Assembly: GCA_031555145.1 (NCBI GenBank)
Contig: JAVBUR010000063.1
Coordinates: forward strand, 1 to 41,112
DNA: 41,112 nt
Direction: 5' to 3'
Origin: JAJDIA01 sp031555145
GTDB lineage: Bacteria > Bacteroidota > Bacteroidia > Bacteroidales > Tannerellaceae
Part shown: positions 7,784 to 16,238 of the stretch, piece by piece
How the letters are laid out: each line of letters opens with the position of its first letter
Numbering within the stretch: the stretch's first letter is position 1
Translations under genes and position numbers: made by a program
The notes under the pieces: generated by a model
Databases searched by the model: none
The model's input: only the letters and a program-made list of their open reading frames with translations
What the model was told of the DNA's origin: nothing

Positions 7784-10096
7784 ATGGAGAACAACAACAA
7801 AATACCGAATAAAAACCCGAACAACAAACAAAAGATGTTCCGGTTTAATCTCTATTGGATGTATGGACTGATCATTCTCATGTTGATCGGCATATATTTT
7901 ACCAACGACACGGCCAATGTAAAGGAAGTGGGATGGACCGAATTCCAAAAGTTGGCCAAAGAAAATGTGTTCGATAAGATGGTAGTCTACAACAAAAAGA
8001 ATACAGTTGAAGCCACTGTAAAGAAAGGCATGAACGGAATTGTATTCAAAGGTGACTCCTCCAAACTTGGTCCTTCTCCTAAAGCATTGATCAAGATACC
8101 TTCTGCGGATAAGTTCTCCGATTTCTATGATAAGGCTGTGACCGAAAATCAGATAGACGCCCAGGTGAGCTATGAGGAAGGAGACGACATGATATGGGGC
8201 ATCCTGATATCGTGGGCGCCCATCCTGCTACTGATCGCTGTGTGGATCTTCCTGATGCGGCGCATGTCCGGCGGTGGTGCCGGTGGTGCCGGTGTGTTCA
8301 ATGTCGGCAAATCGAAAGCACAATTATTTGATAAGGATAATGAACGCAAAGTAACCTTCAAGGATGTGGCCGGCTTGGCCGAAGCCAAACAGGAGGTGGA
8401 AGAGATTGTATCCTTCCTTAAGAACCCTGACAAATACACCGAACTAGGAGGTAAAATACCCAAAGGGGCTCTATTGGTAGGTCCTCCGGGAACCGGTAAG
8501 ACCCTGTTGGCTAAAGCCGTTGCCGGTGAAGCCAATGTACCTTTCTTCTCCCTGTCGGGTTCCGACTTTGTGGAAATGTTTGTCGGCGTGGGAGCCTCCC
8601 GTGTACGCGATCTGTTCCGCCAGGCCAAAGAGAAAGCTCCGTGTATTGTATTTATCGACGAAATTGATGCGGTAGGCCGTGCCAGAGGAAAAAACGCCAA
8701 CATGAACAGCAACGACGAACGCGAAAATACGCTGAACCAGTTGCTGACTGAGATGGACGGTTTTGGATCTAACAGTGGTGTGATTATCCTCGCCGCCACT
8801 AACCGTGCGGATATATTGGATAAGGCACTACTTCGTGCCGGACGTTTTGACCGTCAAATCCATGTAGAACTGCCTGATCTCAACGAACGAAAAGAAATAT
8901 TTGGTGTCCACCTGCGCCCGATCAAGATAGACGACAGTGTAGATACGGATTTCCTTGCCCGCCAAACACCCGGCTTCTCGGGTGCAGATATTGCCAATGT
9001 ATGTAATGAAGCTGCCCTGATTGCCGCCCGTAGCGGAAAGAAGTTTGTACAGAAAGAAGACTTCATGAACGCTGTAGATCGCATTATCGGCGGTCTGGAA
9101 AAACGTTCGAAGATCACGACAATAGAAGAGCGCAAGAGCATCGCTATCCATGAAGCAGGCCATGCCACGCTGAGCTGGCTGCTCGAATATGCGAACCCAT
9201 TGATCAAAGTCACCATCGTGCCACGCGGTAAAGCGCTGGGGGCTGCCTGGTATCTCCCCGAAGAACGCCAGATCACCACCCGCGAACAATTGCTCGACGA
9301 AATGTGTGCCACCCTCGGAGGGCGGGCTGCCGAAGAACTATTCCTTGGCCGAATATCCACCGGCGCATCTAATGATTTGGAACGGGTGACCAAACAAGCC
9401 TATGCCATGGTGGTTTACTTTGGTATGAGCGATACGCTTCCGAACCTTAATTATTATGATTCGAGCGGACAAGACTGGGGATTCACCAAACCCTATAGCG
9501 AAGAAACAGCCAAATTGATCGATAAGGAAGTACAGCAAATCATCGACACACAATATAAACGCGCCAAAGATATCCTGTCGACCCATACGGAAGGACACAA
9601 CCAACTGGCCAAGGTATTACTTGACCGGGAGGTGATCTATGCGGAAGATGTGGAACATATCTTCGGTAAACGCGCCTGGGTATCACGGACAGACGAATTA
9701 CTCAAGCAGCAGGAACAGGAAGCGACCAAGGAACAAAAACCCGAAGAGGTTGTTGCTCCTGCTCCCACTCCAATCATCCTGGAACCCGTTACCCCAATCA
9801 CCCTGGAGCCTGTCGCCCCTACTCAGCCGGAAGCGACAGAACCTGTTGCAGCACCTGTCGTCAAACAACCCGAAGTAGTAAAGCCTGTCCCGACCGAACA
9901 ACTTCCTGTTGCTCCAATAACCGAACAACCTGTCGCTAAGCCGGAAGATGAAATAAAGATATCCTTTACGGCCGAAGACGTGATAAAAGACGAGGTCGAA
10001 CCGGCAAAAAACGAGAAGAAACAACATCACGATGAAACAAAGCATAGCAATGAGGTAAAGAATAAATCGAATACAGATTATCCGTCGCTATTCTGA
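7784..10096 (+). CDS. ftsH: ATP-dependent zinc metalloprotease FtsH
   Basis: Membrane-bound AAA+ protease that extracts and degrades misfolded membrane proteins and short-lived regulators. Membrane helices lie at about 25-40 and 138-158, with the small periplasmic domain between. The AAA module has Walker A GPPGTGKT (233-240), Walker B VFIDEID (289-295) and the SRH with arginine fingers in RAGRFD (351-356). The protease site is HEAGH (456-460), with the third zinc ligand in SNDLE (Asp531). The last 110 or so residues are a low-complexity tail rich in Pro, Val, Glu and Ala, ending in a charged Lys/His stretch; this makes the protein 770 residues, longer than the E. coli enzyme (644). cdsA follows after 27 bases. 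Confidence 0.97.
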   Translation: MENNNKIPNKNPNNKQKMFRFNLYWMYGLIILMLIGIYFTNDTANVKEVGWTEFQKLAKENVFDKMVVYNKKNTVEATVKKGMNGIVFKGDSSKLGPSPKALIKIPSADKFSDFYDKAVTENQIDAQVSYEEGDDMIWGILISWAPILLLIAVWIFLMRRMSGGGAGGAGVFNVGKSKAQLFDKDNERKVTFKDVAGLAEAKQEVEEIVSFLKNPDKYTELGGKIPKGALLVGPPGTGKTLLAKAVAGEANVPFFSLSGSDFVEMFVGVGASRVRDLFRQAKEKAPCIVFIDEIDAVGRARGKNANMNSNDERENTLNQLLTEMDGFGSNSGVIILAATNRADILDKALLRAGRFDRQIHVELPDLNERKEIFGVHLRPIKIDDSVDTDFLARQTPGFSGADIANVCNEAALIAARSGKKFVQKEDFMNAVDRIIGGLEKRSKITTIEERKSIAIHEAGHATLSWLLEYANPLIKVTIVPRGKALGAAWYLPEERQITTREQLLDEMCATLGGRAAEELFLGRISTGASNDLERVTKQAYAMVVYFGMSDTLPNLNYYDSSGQDWGFTKPYSEETAKLIDKEVQQIIDTQYKRAKDILSTHTEGHNQLAKVLLDREVIYAEDVEHIFGKRAWVSRTDELLKQQEQEATKEQKPEEVVAPAPTPIILEPVTPITLEPVAPTQPEATEPVAAPVVKQPEVVKPVPTEQLPVAPITEQPVAKPEDEIKISFTAEDVIKDEVEPAKNEKKQHHDETKHSNEVKNKSNTDYPSLF

Positions 10097-10123
10097 ATAT
10101 ATAAACCACACACAGCATAGATC

Positions 10124-10960
10124 ATGAAAGAACTGGTCAGACGAGCTATAACCGGCATCTTATATGTGGCCGTAATTATTAGTGGGATCTGTATACACCC
10201 ACTCGGATTTTTAGCCCTGTTTGGAATAATTACCGGCTATATGCTGTGGGAGTTTTATGGTTTGATGGGAATCTTCGAACAGGCCAAAGGCAAGCTGATC
10301 ATCAGCTGCCTTGGAGGTCTTTACCTGTTTGCCGCGGCCTTTCTGTATTCGAATGACCTGATAGGTCACGAGATATTCTTTCCCTACCTGTTGTTTATCC
10401 TGTATACATTGATTGCCGAGATGTACGACAAGCAGGCGGTCAACCCTATTACAAACTGGGGCTACATCTTCCTGGGACAACTCTATTGCGCCGGGCCCTT
10501 TGCCTTACTCAATTTCATCGCAGCCATACCCGATACACCGGGCCAGATGTTGCATACCCCCTTATATGTATTAGCCATTTTCGTCTTTGTTTGGATGAAT
10601 GACACGGGGGCTTACCTGATTGGATCATTATTTGGCAAACACCGGCTATTCGAACGTATCTCACCCAAGAAATCATGGGAAGGATTCATCGGTGGCTTGG
10701 TCGTAACGGCTCTCGTATCCCAGGTATTCTATTATTTCGTACCCGAATTTTCACAAGCAACCTGGCTGCTGTTTGCTGTCGTGGTCGTTATTTTCGCCAC
10801 ATGGGGTGATCTGGCGGAATCGTTGTTAAAGCGCACGTTGAAGATAAAAGACTCGGGAAACTGTTTCCCCGGACACGGCGGTATGCTTGACCGGTTTGAC
10901 AGCATCCTGCTTGCCACCCCGGCCGCTTACCTGTTTATTGAATTATTTATTCGAAATTAA
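10124..10960 (+). CDS. cdsA: Phosphatidate cytidylyltransferase CdsA
   Basis: Converts phosphatidic acid and CTP to CDP-diacylglycerol, the branch point of phospholipid synthesis, in the inner membrane. The 278-residue protein is almost wholly membrane helices. It carries the full CDP-alcohol signature near its C-terminus: S-LLKR-x4-KDSG-x3-PGHGG-x-LDR (about residues 231-258). It is the last gene of the rsfS-ftsH-cdsA run. Its 3' end overlaps the 3' end of the convergent porT-family gene by 14 bases. Confidence 0.96.
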   Translation: MKELVRRAITGILYVAVIISGICIHPLGFLALFGIITGYMLWEFYGLMGIFEQAKGKLIISCLGGLYLFAAAFLYSNDLIGHEIFFPYLLFILYTLIAEMYDKQAVNPITNWGYIFLGQLYCAGPFALLNFIAAIPDTPGQMLHTPLYVLAIFVFVWMNDTGAYLIGSLFGKHRLFERISPKKSWEGFIGGLVVTALVSQVFYYFVPEFSQATWLLFAVVVVIFATWGDLAESLLKRTLKIKDSGNCFPGHGGMLDRFDSILLATPAAYLFIELFIRN

Positions 10961-11651
10961 AGGTAAGCACTATCATCCGGGAAGTAGCCTTCGACAAAGC
11001 GTCGGTATACTTGAGCATTTCCTTATCCACCAGGTCAGAGCGATCTTTCTGGAGCAAGTCGACGAGACCGAAGCAGAACTTTATCTCAGGGCAGAATTTG
11101 AAGTACTGCAGGTAAAAGTCACATCCGAACCCGATTTCCACTCCAAAGTCTGCACCTTTCAGCAACAAGGGGTTTCCCTTTTTCCGTCCCATATCTAAAG
11201 CACCGTAGATTCCCCCGATCACATAAGGGCGGTAATTATTCAACCGAAGCGCACTGTATTTCAAGTCGATCGGCAACATCATATAATTGGAACGCACATT
11301 GGTCCGGAATTCCTCTCCCGTTTCTTTTTCACGATACACAAAGTTCTTATCACCAAAGTGCAGTGTCGGAGTCACACGCAAATTCAAGTGAGGATTCAGG
11401 AACATATCCCCAATCACTCCGACACTGAAGCCGGGAGAATAGGAAGGGATCTCGGCAAACCAGGTCTCACCGTTTTCGGTCACACCCGTGTGTGTCAGTA
11501 TCATATCCTGCGCATGCATCCCTACGTGAAAACCCAGATGGAATAGTTTATGATCGGCATAAGGCTGTACCTTTACCCGCTCCTTCTGTGCCCACACGCC
11601 GGTTGTAGCCAGCAAACCCGTAATCAACAGTAAGAAAAGTCGCTTCAACAC
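10947..11651 (-). CDS. PorT family outer-membrane beta-barrel protein
   Basis: Predicted outer-membrane barrel with a Sec signal peptide (about 1-21, ending VWAQ). The remaining 213 residues alternate polar and aromatic residues as in an 8-stranded barrel and end in the aromatic-rich strand VLTFNFE. Charged segments and the phrase MMLPIDLKYS match the PorT family, whose founder is a type IX secretion component in Porphyromonas gingivalis. No other type IX genes are in the window, and PorT-like barrels also occur in species without gingipain-type secretion, so a secretion role is only a possibility. It converges on cdsA. Confidence 0.8.
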   Translation of the reverse strand: MLKRLFLLLITGLLATTGVWAQKERVKVQPYADHKLFHLGFHVGMHAQDMILTHTGVTENGETWFAEIPSYSPGFSVGVIGDMFLNPHLNLRVTPTLHFGDKNFVYREKETGEEFRTNVRSNYMMLPIDLKYSALRLNNYRPYVIGGIYGALDMGRKKGNPLLLKGADFGVEIGFGCDFYLQYFKFCPEIKFCFGLVDLLQKDRSDLVDKEMLKYTDALSKATSRMIVLTFNFE

Positions 11652-11758
11652 GCTGTTTTGTTTTGTGATAATAACGTAGGAAAAGTAAAGTTATTGCAAA
11701 AAAAAGACGATTTGAACAAAATTATAGGGTAGATGTTTTTTAAATAGGAAGAATGTCC

Positions 11759-11766
11759 TATTTTTG
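11759..11766 (+). promoter_or_regulatory. Promoter -7 box of the ferredoxin gene
   Basis: TATTTTTG fits TAnnTTTG and lies 38 bases before the ferredoxin ATG. The upstream 60 bases are very AT-rich. An AAAAAAA run directly precedes the start codon. Confidence 0.55.
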
Positions 11767-11804
11767 CACGAACTTATAGTTATCAATTAAAAAACGGAAA
11801 AAAA

Positions 11805-11972
11805 ATGGCTTACGTAATTAGTGACGATTGTATTGCTTGCGGCAGTTGTATCGATGAGTGTCCGGTAGGGGCAATTTCTGAAGGCGACAAATATTCCATC
11901 GACCCTGAAATGTGTACGGATTGTGGAACTTGCGCTGATGTTTGTCCTACTGAAGCTATTCATCCGGCATAA
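11805..11972 (+). CDS. Small 2[4Fe-4S] ferredoxin
   Basis: A 55-residue clostridial-type ferredoxin that carries low-potential electrons in the cytoplasm, for example for pyruvate:ferredoxin oxidoreductase, hydrogenases or radical SAM enzymes. Two complete cluster motifs are visible: C9-x2-C12-x2-C15-x3-C19-P and C37-x2-C40-x2-C43-x3-C47-P. The protein starts MAYVISDDC and ends AIHPA. It stands alone with its own promoter box and a strong terminator, which fits an abundant housekeeping carrier. It is a plausible electron partner for the Fe-S proteins of the large operon at 16239-39462, but that link is inference. Confidence 0.95.
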   Translation: MAYVISDDCIACGSCIDECPVGAISEGDKYSIDPEMCTDCGTCADVCPTEAIHPA

Positions 11973-12028
11973 TCCGGCAGCAAGAACGACATAGGCGTCG
12001 CCCTCACAGATAAGATGCCTATCAAAAA

Positions 12029-12071
12029 ATAACCGGCTGTTTCCTCTTAGGAAAACAGCCGGTTATCTTTT
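12029..12071. terminator. Strong bidirectional terminator
   Basis: ATAACCGGCTGTTT and AAACAGCCGGTTAT form a 14-bp stem around a short loop, with CTTTTT after it on the plus strand and a T-run after it on the minus strand. It can end both the ferredoxin transcript and that of the convergent DUF3276 gene. Confidence 0.88.
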
Positions 12072-12084
12072 TGCGAAATATCTC

Positions 12085-12438
12085 TCAAAATTCAATGTCG
12101 AGCTTAAATCCTTCCGAAGTATCTTCCAACTCTTCTCCATAGGACACAGACTGCCTGTCGGCCGCCCGGCTTTGTTTGATGTAGTCGATCACCTCGTTCA
12201 TCCCATCCATGAATTTCTCAAAATCTTCCTTGTACAGAAAGATCTTATGCTTCTCAAAAGAAACAGGCGCTCCTTCTTTCGGTTGGATCTTTTTACTTTC
12301 TGTGATAGCCAGAAACAAATCATCTTTCAGATTCTTTTTCACATCCAAATAGTAGATCCGCTTCCCGGCTTTGATCGCCTTCGAATACAGAATTTCTTTA
12401 TCGCCTCCTTCAACATGTCTTCTATTCGTTTCTTCCAT
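12085..12438 (-). CDS. PUR family nucleic-acid-binding protein (DUF3276)
   Basis: A 117-residue Bacteroidetes protein of the DUF3276/PUR-alpha-like group, expected to bind single-stranded nucleic acid; its cellular role is not defined. The conserved core is GDKEILYSKAIKAGKRIYY followed by LDVKKNLKDDLFLAITESK and FEKHKIFLYKEDFEKFM. The tail is acidic and variable. I chose the ATG that gives MEETN; an ATG four codons upstream (12450) is possible but less like relatives. It is single-gene, divergent from nusB and closed by the shared terminator. Confidence 0.88.
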   Translation of the reverse strand: MEETNRRHVEGGDKEILYSKAIKAGKRIYYLDVKKNLKDDLFLAITESKKIQPKEGAPVSFEKHKIFLYKEDFEKFMDGMNEVIDYIKQSRAADRQSVSYGEELEDTSEGFKLDIEF

Positions 12439-12484
12439 GACAACAATCATTTGTTAATATCCATCCCTTTTTACATAACTTGCT

Positions 12485-12492
12485 CAAATATG
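12485..12492 (-). promoter_or_regulatory. Possible -7 box of the DUF3276 gene
   Basis: The minus strand reads CATATTTG, one base off TAnnTTTG, about 46 bases before the start codon and next to a long homopolymer A/T run. Confidence 0.35.
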
Positions 12493-12651
12493 CAATTTTT
12501 TTTTAAGAAAACAAGCATGTTTTCCCATGAAACCGTCTAAAAAGGTTAATTTTGTTATTTAGTAGCTATTCTTCGTTAACTATACTTTATTTGCCAACGC
12601 ATCGATAAAAGAAAGTTGGCCCTCTTCCCGTCGTATTCCCAAAAGAATAAC

Positions 12652-12659
12652 TACCTTTG
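12652..12659 (+). promoter_or_regulatory. Promoter -7 box of nusB
   Basis: TACCTTTG matches TAnnTTTG and lies 33 bases before the ATG at 12693. Its position also argues against the upstream TTG at 12657, which lies inside this box, being the start. Confidence 0.6.
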
Positions 12660-12692
12660 CCACGAATTCAAAACAAGAAGTTCCTTCAAAAG

Positions 12693-13625
12693 ATGATCAA
12701 CAGAATTTTAATCCGCATTAAAGTTTTACAGATAGTATATTCCTTCTATCAAAACAAAAACGGAGATCTAAATCTGGCTGAAAAAGAGTTGCTGTTCAGC
12801 CTACAGAAGTCATACGACTTATACCATTGCTTCCTTCTCCTTATCCTTGATGTGACAAACCTCTATGAACGGATTTCCGACAGCCGCAAACATAAATTGC
12901 GTCCAACCGAAGAGGACCTTCATCCCAATACTCGTCTGATTGACAATCGGTTTGTCAGCCAACTTTCAAAGAATACCGCATTAAAAAAATATGCGGAAGC
13001 AAACGGCCTCACCTGGAGCAGTGATACGGATCAGGATTTCATCAAACAGGTCCTCGATCTCCTGCTCGCTTCCGAACTGTATGCCGACTATATGGCCAAT
13101 CCGGACGATTCTTACGAAACCGACCGTGAATTCTGGCGCGCTTTCTTCAAGAAACACATCTGTGGCAACGAACAGGTGGAAGATTACCTCGAAGATAAAA
13201 GCATCTACTGGAATGACGATATCGACATTGTAGAAACCTTTACATTGAAGACCATCAAACGGTTTGAAGAAACCGCCGGCGCTGCACAGGAGCTCCTTCC
13301 CATGTTCAAAGATGAGGAAGACCATGAGTTCGCCATCAAATTGCTCCGCCAGTCGTTGCTGAAAGAAGACGAGTTCCGTGAACGGATCAACCGTCATATG
13401 AAGAATTGGGAAACCGAACGCATCGCCAACATGGACCTGCTCATCATGCAAGTTGCCCTCGCAGAGATCGTCTCCTTCCCGTCCATCCCCATCAATGTCA
13501 CCCTCAACGAGTACATTGATGCCGCCAAATACTACAGTACCCCCAAAAGCGGCACGTTCATCAACGGGATACTGGATGCCATTGTCGGCGAACTAAAAAA
13601 AGAAAAGGTATTGTTCAAAGACTGA
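12693..13625 (+). CDS. nusB: Transcription antitermination factor NusB
   Basis: NusB joins NusA, NusE (S10) and NusG in antitermination complexes on rRNA operons. This is the long Bacteroidetes form of 310 residues: the N-terminal half is a lineage-specific helical extension, and the C-terminal about 130 residues hold the NusB fold, with the segments EEDHEFAIKLLRQSLL, NMDLLIMQVALAEI and SIPINVTLNEYIDAAKYYSTPKS, the last being the most conserved part of the family. I start at ATG 12693 (MINRIL), behind the promoter box. yajC follows 56 bases on with its own promoter-like box. Confidence 0.92.
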   Translation: MINRILIRIKVLQIVYSFYQNKNGDLNLAEKELLFSLQKSYDLYHCFLLLILDVTNLYERISDSRKHKLRPTEEDLHPNTRLIDNRFVSQLSKNTALKKYAEANGLTWSSDTDQDFIKQVLDLLLASELYADYMANPDDSYETDREFWRAFFKKHICGNEQVEDYLEDKSIYWNDDIDIVETFTLKTIKRFEETAGAAQELLPMFKDEEDHEFAIKLLRQSLLKEDEFRERINRHMKNWETERIANMDLLIMQVALAEIVSFPSIPINVTLNEYIDAAKYYSTPKSGTFINGILDAIVGELKKEKVLFKD

Positions 13626-13635
13626 GATTTATTTC

Positions 13636-13643
13636 TACCTTTG
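13636..13643 (+). promoter_or_regulatory. Promoter -7 box of yajC
   Basis: TACCTTTG matches TAnnTTTG and lies 38 bases before the yajC start, in the short gap after nusB. Confidence 0.55.
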
Positions 13644-13681
13644 CAATAGACGATTATAGTATTAACGTAAAAATATAAACC

Positions 13682-13993
13682 ATGAGTTTACTCAACATTA
13701 TCCTCCAGGCTGATGGCGGCGCAAGCCCTTACTCCGGCTTAATTATGATGGTGGTAATCATCGCCATCTTTTATTTCCTGATTATTCGTCCGCAGCAGAA
13801 AAGACAAAAAGACGTACAGAAAGCTCGCGAAGCACTGGCTGTAGGTGATAAAGTAATCACCTCTGGCGGTATCTACGGAAAGATCAAAGAGATCGGTGAT
13901 ATCTATATGATCGTCGAGATCGCTGACGGAATCCGTGTACGTGTAGACAAAACATCCGTATTTGCTTCTTCGGAAGACGCAAAACAGAAATAA
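13682..13993 (+). CDS. yajC: Preprotein translocase subunit YajC
   Basis: Small inner-membrane accessory of the SecDF-YajC complex. The 103-residue protein has one membrane helix (about 20-37, with the phrase YFLIIRPQQKRQKD immediately after it), then a small cytoplasmic beta domain with GDKVITSGGIYGKI, the family signature. It starts a run of genes with the YbbR protein and coaE. Confidence 0.95.
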   Translation: MSLLNIILQADGGASPYSGLIMMVVIIAIFYFLIIRPQQKRQKDVQKAREALAVGDKVITSGGIYGKIKEIGDIYMIVEIADGIRVRVDKTSVFASSEDAKQK

Positions 13994-14006
13994 AAACGAT
14001 TTTACG

Positions 14007-15017
14007 ATGTCGGGACTTGATCAACGAAACAGCTCATTCAAGTCTGGTCTCCAAAAGATTAAGACTTTTTTACTGCGTCAACAGTGGAAAGAGGTCTTAA
14101 TCTTTTTGGCTTTTGTTCTCCTGGCTTTCGGTTTCTGGTTGCTTCAAAGTATGCAGGAAGAATACGAGATCGAGGTAAACATTCCCGTTAAATATAAAAA
14201 TATGCCGGTCGATCTGGCATTCAACGAAACAGCGCCCGACAAGGTGACTGTCAAGCTGAAAGACAAGGGCAGCGTATTGATGAACTACACCTTCGGACGT
14301 AAGTTCGTCCCGATCGAAAAAAGCTTTAAAGAAAAAGAACAGCAGTCGACCAACGGTATCCTGACTATTCCGACGAAAGAGATCGAATCGGAGATTCAGA
14401 AACAACTGATCGCCACGACCAAACTGGTCAAATTCGAACCGGCACTGATCAAAGTCTCCTATGGCAAACGCGCCCACAAGGCTATTCCCGTTGTATTCGA
14501 TGGCAAAATCAATCTGGATCCAGGCTTTCAGCTGTCGGGCGAGATACTGATCAGCCCCGCGGTAGTCAATGTATACGGCACCGAAGTTGCTTTAGACTCT
14601 ATCCAACAAATCAGTACTATTTTTACCGAGTTCAAGTCGGTCAACAAAACAATCACTCGTAACGTACAACTCCGGAAAAACACCAACCTGTCTTATGAGA
14701 AGGAAGCCGTCACCATCACTATTCCAGTTGACGAATACTCTGAAAAAACACTCGATATTCCGGTAGAATGTACGAACATTCCTTCCAATTATACCGTCCG
14801 CCTGATGCCACATACGGTAAAAGTCAGTTGTAATATACCAATCTCCCGTTTCAAAGAACTGACAGAGAAACAGTTTGCCGTCAAGATCCCCTTCAGCACG
14901 CTGGAGCAAAACCTAACAGGCGTAGTAGACGTCGAACTTACCCAAAAACCGGCTTGGGTATCCTCGGCCAGCTTGACCCCGAACAAGATCGAATTCGTCA
15001 TCGAACAAAACAGATGA
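14007..15017 (+). CDS. YbbR-like domain protein
   Basis: A 336-residue protein anchored by one N-terminal membrane helix (about 31-49, ending GFWLLQSM), with the rest outside the membrane. The outer part consists of YbbR-like beta repeats, seen as recurring strands such as IPVKYKNMP, IPVVFDGKI and IPVECTNIP, each starting with Ile-Pro-Val. In Firmicutes a YbbR protein (CdaR) regulates a diadenylate cyclase; no such cyclase gene is here, so the role is open. The ATG at 14007 is chosen because the upstream in-frame codons overlap yajC. Its stop codon overlaps the coaE start (ATGA). Confidence 0.85.
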   Translation: MSGLDQRNSSFKSGLQKIKTFLLRQQWKEVLIFLAFVLLAFGFWLLQSMQEEYEIEVNIPVKYKNMPVDLAFNETAPDKVTVKLKDKGSVLMNYTFGRKFVPIEKSFKEKEQQSTNGILTIPTKEIESEIQKQLIATTKLVKFEPALIKVSYGKRAHKAIPVVFDGKINLDPGFQLSGEILISPAVVNVYGTEVALDSIQQISTIFTEFKSVNKTITRNVQLRKNTNLSYEKEAVTITIPVDEYSEKTLDIPVECTNIPSNYTVRLMPHTVKVSCNIPISRFKELTEKQFAVKIPFSTLEQNLTGVVDVELTQKPAWVSSASLTPNKIEFVIEQNR

Positions 15018-15595
15018 TCAAAATAGGTATCACCGGAGGAATAGGAAGCGGCAAGACTGTCGTCGCCTCCCTGTTGCAATTGATGGGGGTCCCTGTCTAT
15101 ATTGCCGACGACGAAAGCAAACGGCTCACCGACGTCTCCCCTCTGATTCACCGTCAGTTGACAGCCCTGCTGGGCGAAGATATCTATATCGCCGAAGGAT
15201 TGAACCGTCCATTGCTCGCCAGCCACATCTTCAGTGACCCTGACAAACTGGCAAAGGTCAATGCCATCATCCATCCCGAGGTTAACCGTCACTTTCTGGA
15301 GTGGGCCGGACGACAAACAGGTTCAATCTGCGCCATTGAAACCGCCATCCTCTTCGAATCCGGCTTCGACCGGATCGTGGACCACAGCCTGATGATCTAT
15401 GCCCCCCTTGAGCTCCGTATCGAAAGAACTATGCAGCGGGGAGGGTTTGCCACGCGCGAAGAGGTACTCCGCCGTATCAGCAAGCAACTACCCGATGAAC
15501 AGAAAAAGGAGCAGGCCGACTACGTGATCCTGAACGATAACATCCACGCCCTTATTCCGCAGACTATCAGCGTCCTGTCTGCTATTCTGCGTTGA
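15014..15595 (+). CDS. coaE: Dephospho-CoA kinase CoaE
   Basis: Phosphorylates the 3'-hydroxyl of dephospho-CoA in the last step of coenzyme A synthesis. The 193-residue protein opens with the P-loop GITGGIGSGKT (6-16). It also has the ADD motif after strand two (VYIADDESKRL), the HPEVNRHF segment and the lid region with RIERTMQRGG. The true start is the ATG at 15014, which overlaps the YbbR gene's stop by 4 bases and indicates translational coupling. Confidence 0.95.
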   Translation: MIKIGITGGIGSGKTVVASLLQLMGVPVYIADDESKRLTDVSPLIHRQLTALLGEDIYIAEGLNRPLLASHIFSDPDKLAKVNAIIHPEVNRHFLEWAGRQTGSICAIETAILFESGFDRIVDHSLMIYAPLELRIERTMQRGGFATREEVLRRISKQLPDEQKKEQADYVILNDNIHALIPQTISVLSAILR

Positions 15596-15644
15596 AACCT
15601 GCATTTTTCTCCCTCGAAAATGCTGTTTTCTTAGCGAGTTGTGC

Positions 15645-15652
15645 TACATTTG
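15645..15652 (+). promoter_or_regulatory. Promoter -7 box of the DUF5606 gene
   Basis: TACATTTG matches TAnnTTTG and lies 36 bases before the start codon at 15689. Confidence 0.55.
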
Positions 15653-15688
15653 CGTTTTTGAAGTTAAACTCAAACAGAAATAAGTATT

Positions 15689-16135
15689 ATGCTGAAGACT
15701 ATTTTGTCTGTTTCCGGTAAGCCCGGATTATACAAGATGATTTCCCAGGGAAAAAACATGTTGATTGCCGAGTCACTCAGCGATGGTAAAAGATTGCCCG
15801 TATATGCGAGAGACAAAGTCATCTCTTTGGGAGACATTGCCATCTACACCGAGGAAGAAGAAGAACCTTTGTATAAAGTGCTCACCAGTGTAAAAGAAAA
15901 AGAAGGTGGTAATCAAGTAACATTCAATCCCTCTGCCGCTAAACCGGAAGAACTGCGCGATTATCTGGCCACCGTATTACCCAACTTCGACCGCGACCGC
16001 GTATACCCCAGCGACATCAAAAAACTATTGACCTGGTATAATCTCCTGATCGCATCCGGCATCACCGATTTCACCCCGGCCGCAAAACCCGAGAATGAAA
16101 CTCCGGAAGAAGTCCCGGCAGAAACCGCCGAATAA
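15689..16135 (+). CDS. DUF5606 domain protein
   Basis: A conserved Bacteroidetes protein of unknown function, 148 residues, with no signal peptide or membrane helix. It begins LKTILSVSGKPGLYKMI, followed by an all-beta region with the acidic stretch YTEEEEEPLYKVL, then a helical segment around DRVYPSDIKKLLTWYNLL, and a Pro/Glu/Ala-rich tail. The N-terminal part resembles a small nucleic-acid- or ligand-binding barrel, but no function is established. It has its own promoter box and is closed by a bidirectional hairpin. Confidence 0.85.
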   Translation: MLKTILSVSGKPGLYKMISQGKNMLIAESLSDGKRLPVYARDKVISLGDIAIYTEEEEEPLYKVLTSVKEKEGGNQVTFNPSAAKPEELRDYLATVLPNFDRDRVYPSDIKKLLTWYNLLIASGITDFTPAAKPENETPEEVPAETAE

Positions 16136-16156
16136 ACATTCTGCAACCAATATAAC

Positions 16157-16189
16157 AAAAGGCTATCTTATAAAGGGTAGCCTTTTTTT
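16157..16189. terminator. Bidirectional terminator (DUF5606 / large operon)
   Basis: AAAGGCTATC and GGGTAGCCTTT form a stem around a short AT-rich loop, followed by seven T on the plus strand. On the minus strand the same hairpin is followed by TTTTGTT. It therefore can end both the DUF5606 transcript and the 17-gene minus-strand operon whose last stop lies at 16239. Confidence 0.8.
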
Positions 16190-16238
16190 ATTAAAACAGA
16201 AATTATATCCTTGCCAAAGTTCAAGACCAGCTCCATGG

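Noticed and set aside
10887..11198. 103-codon plus-strand frame over the cdsA/porT junction
   Set aside because: It overlaps both supported genes in other frames and shows no protein family features.
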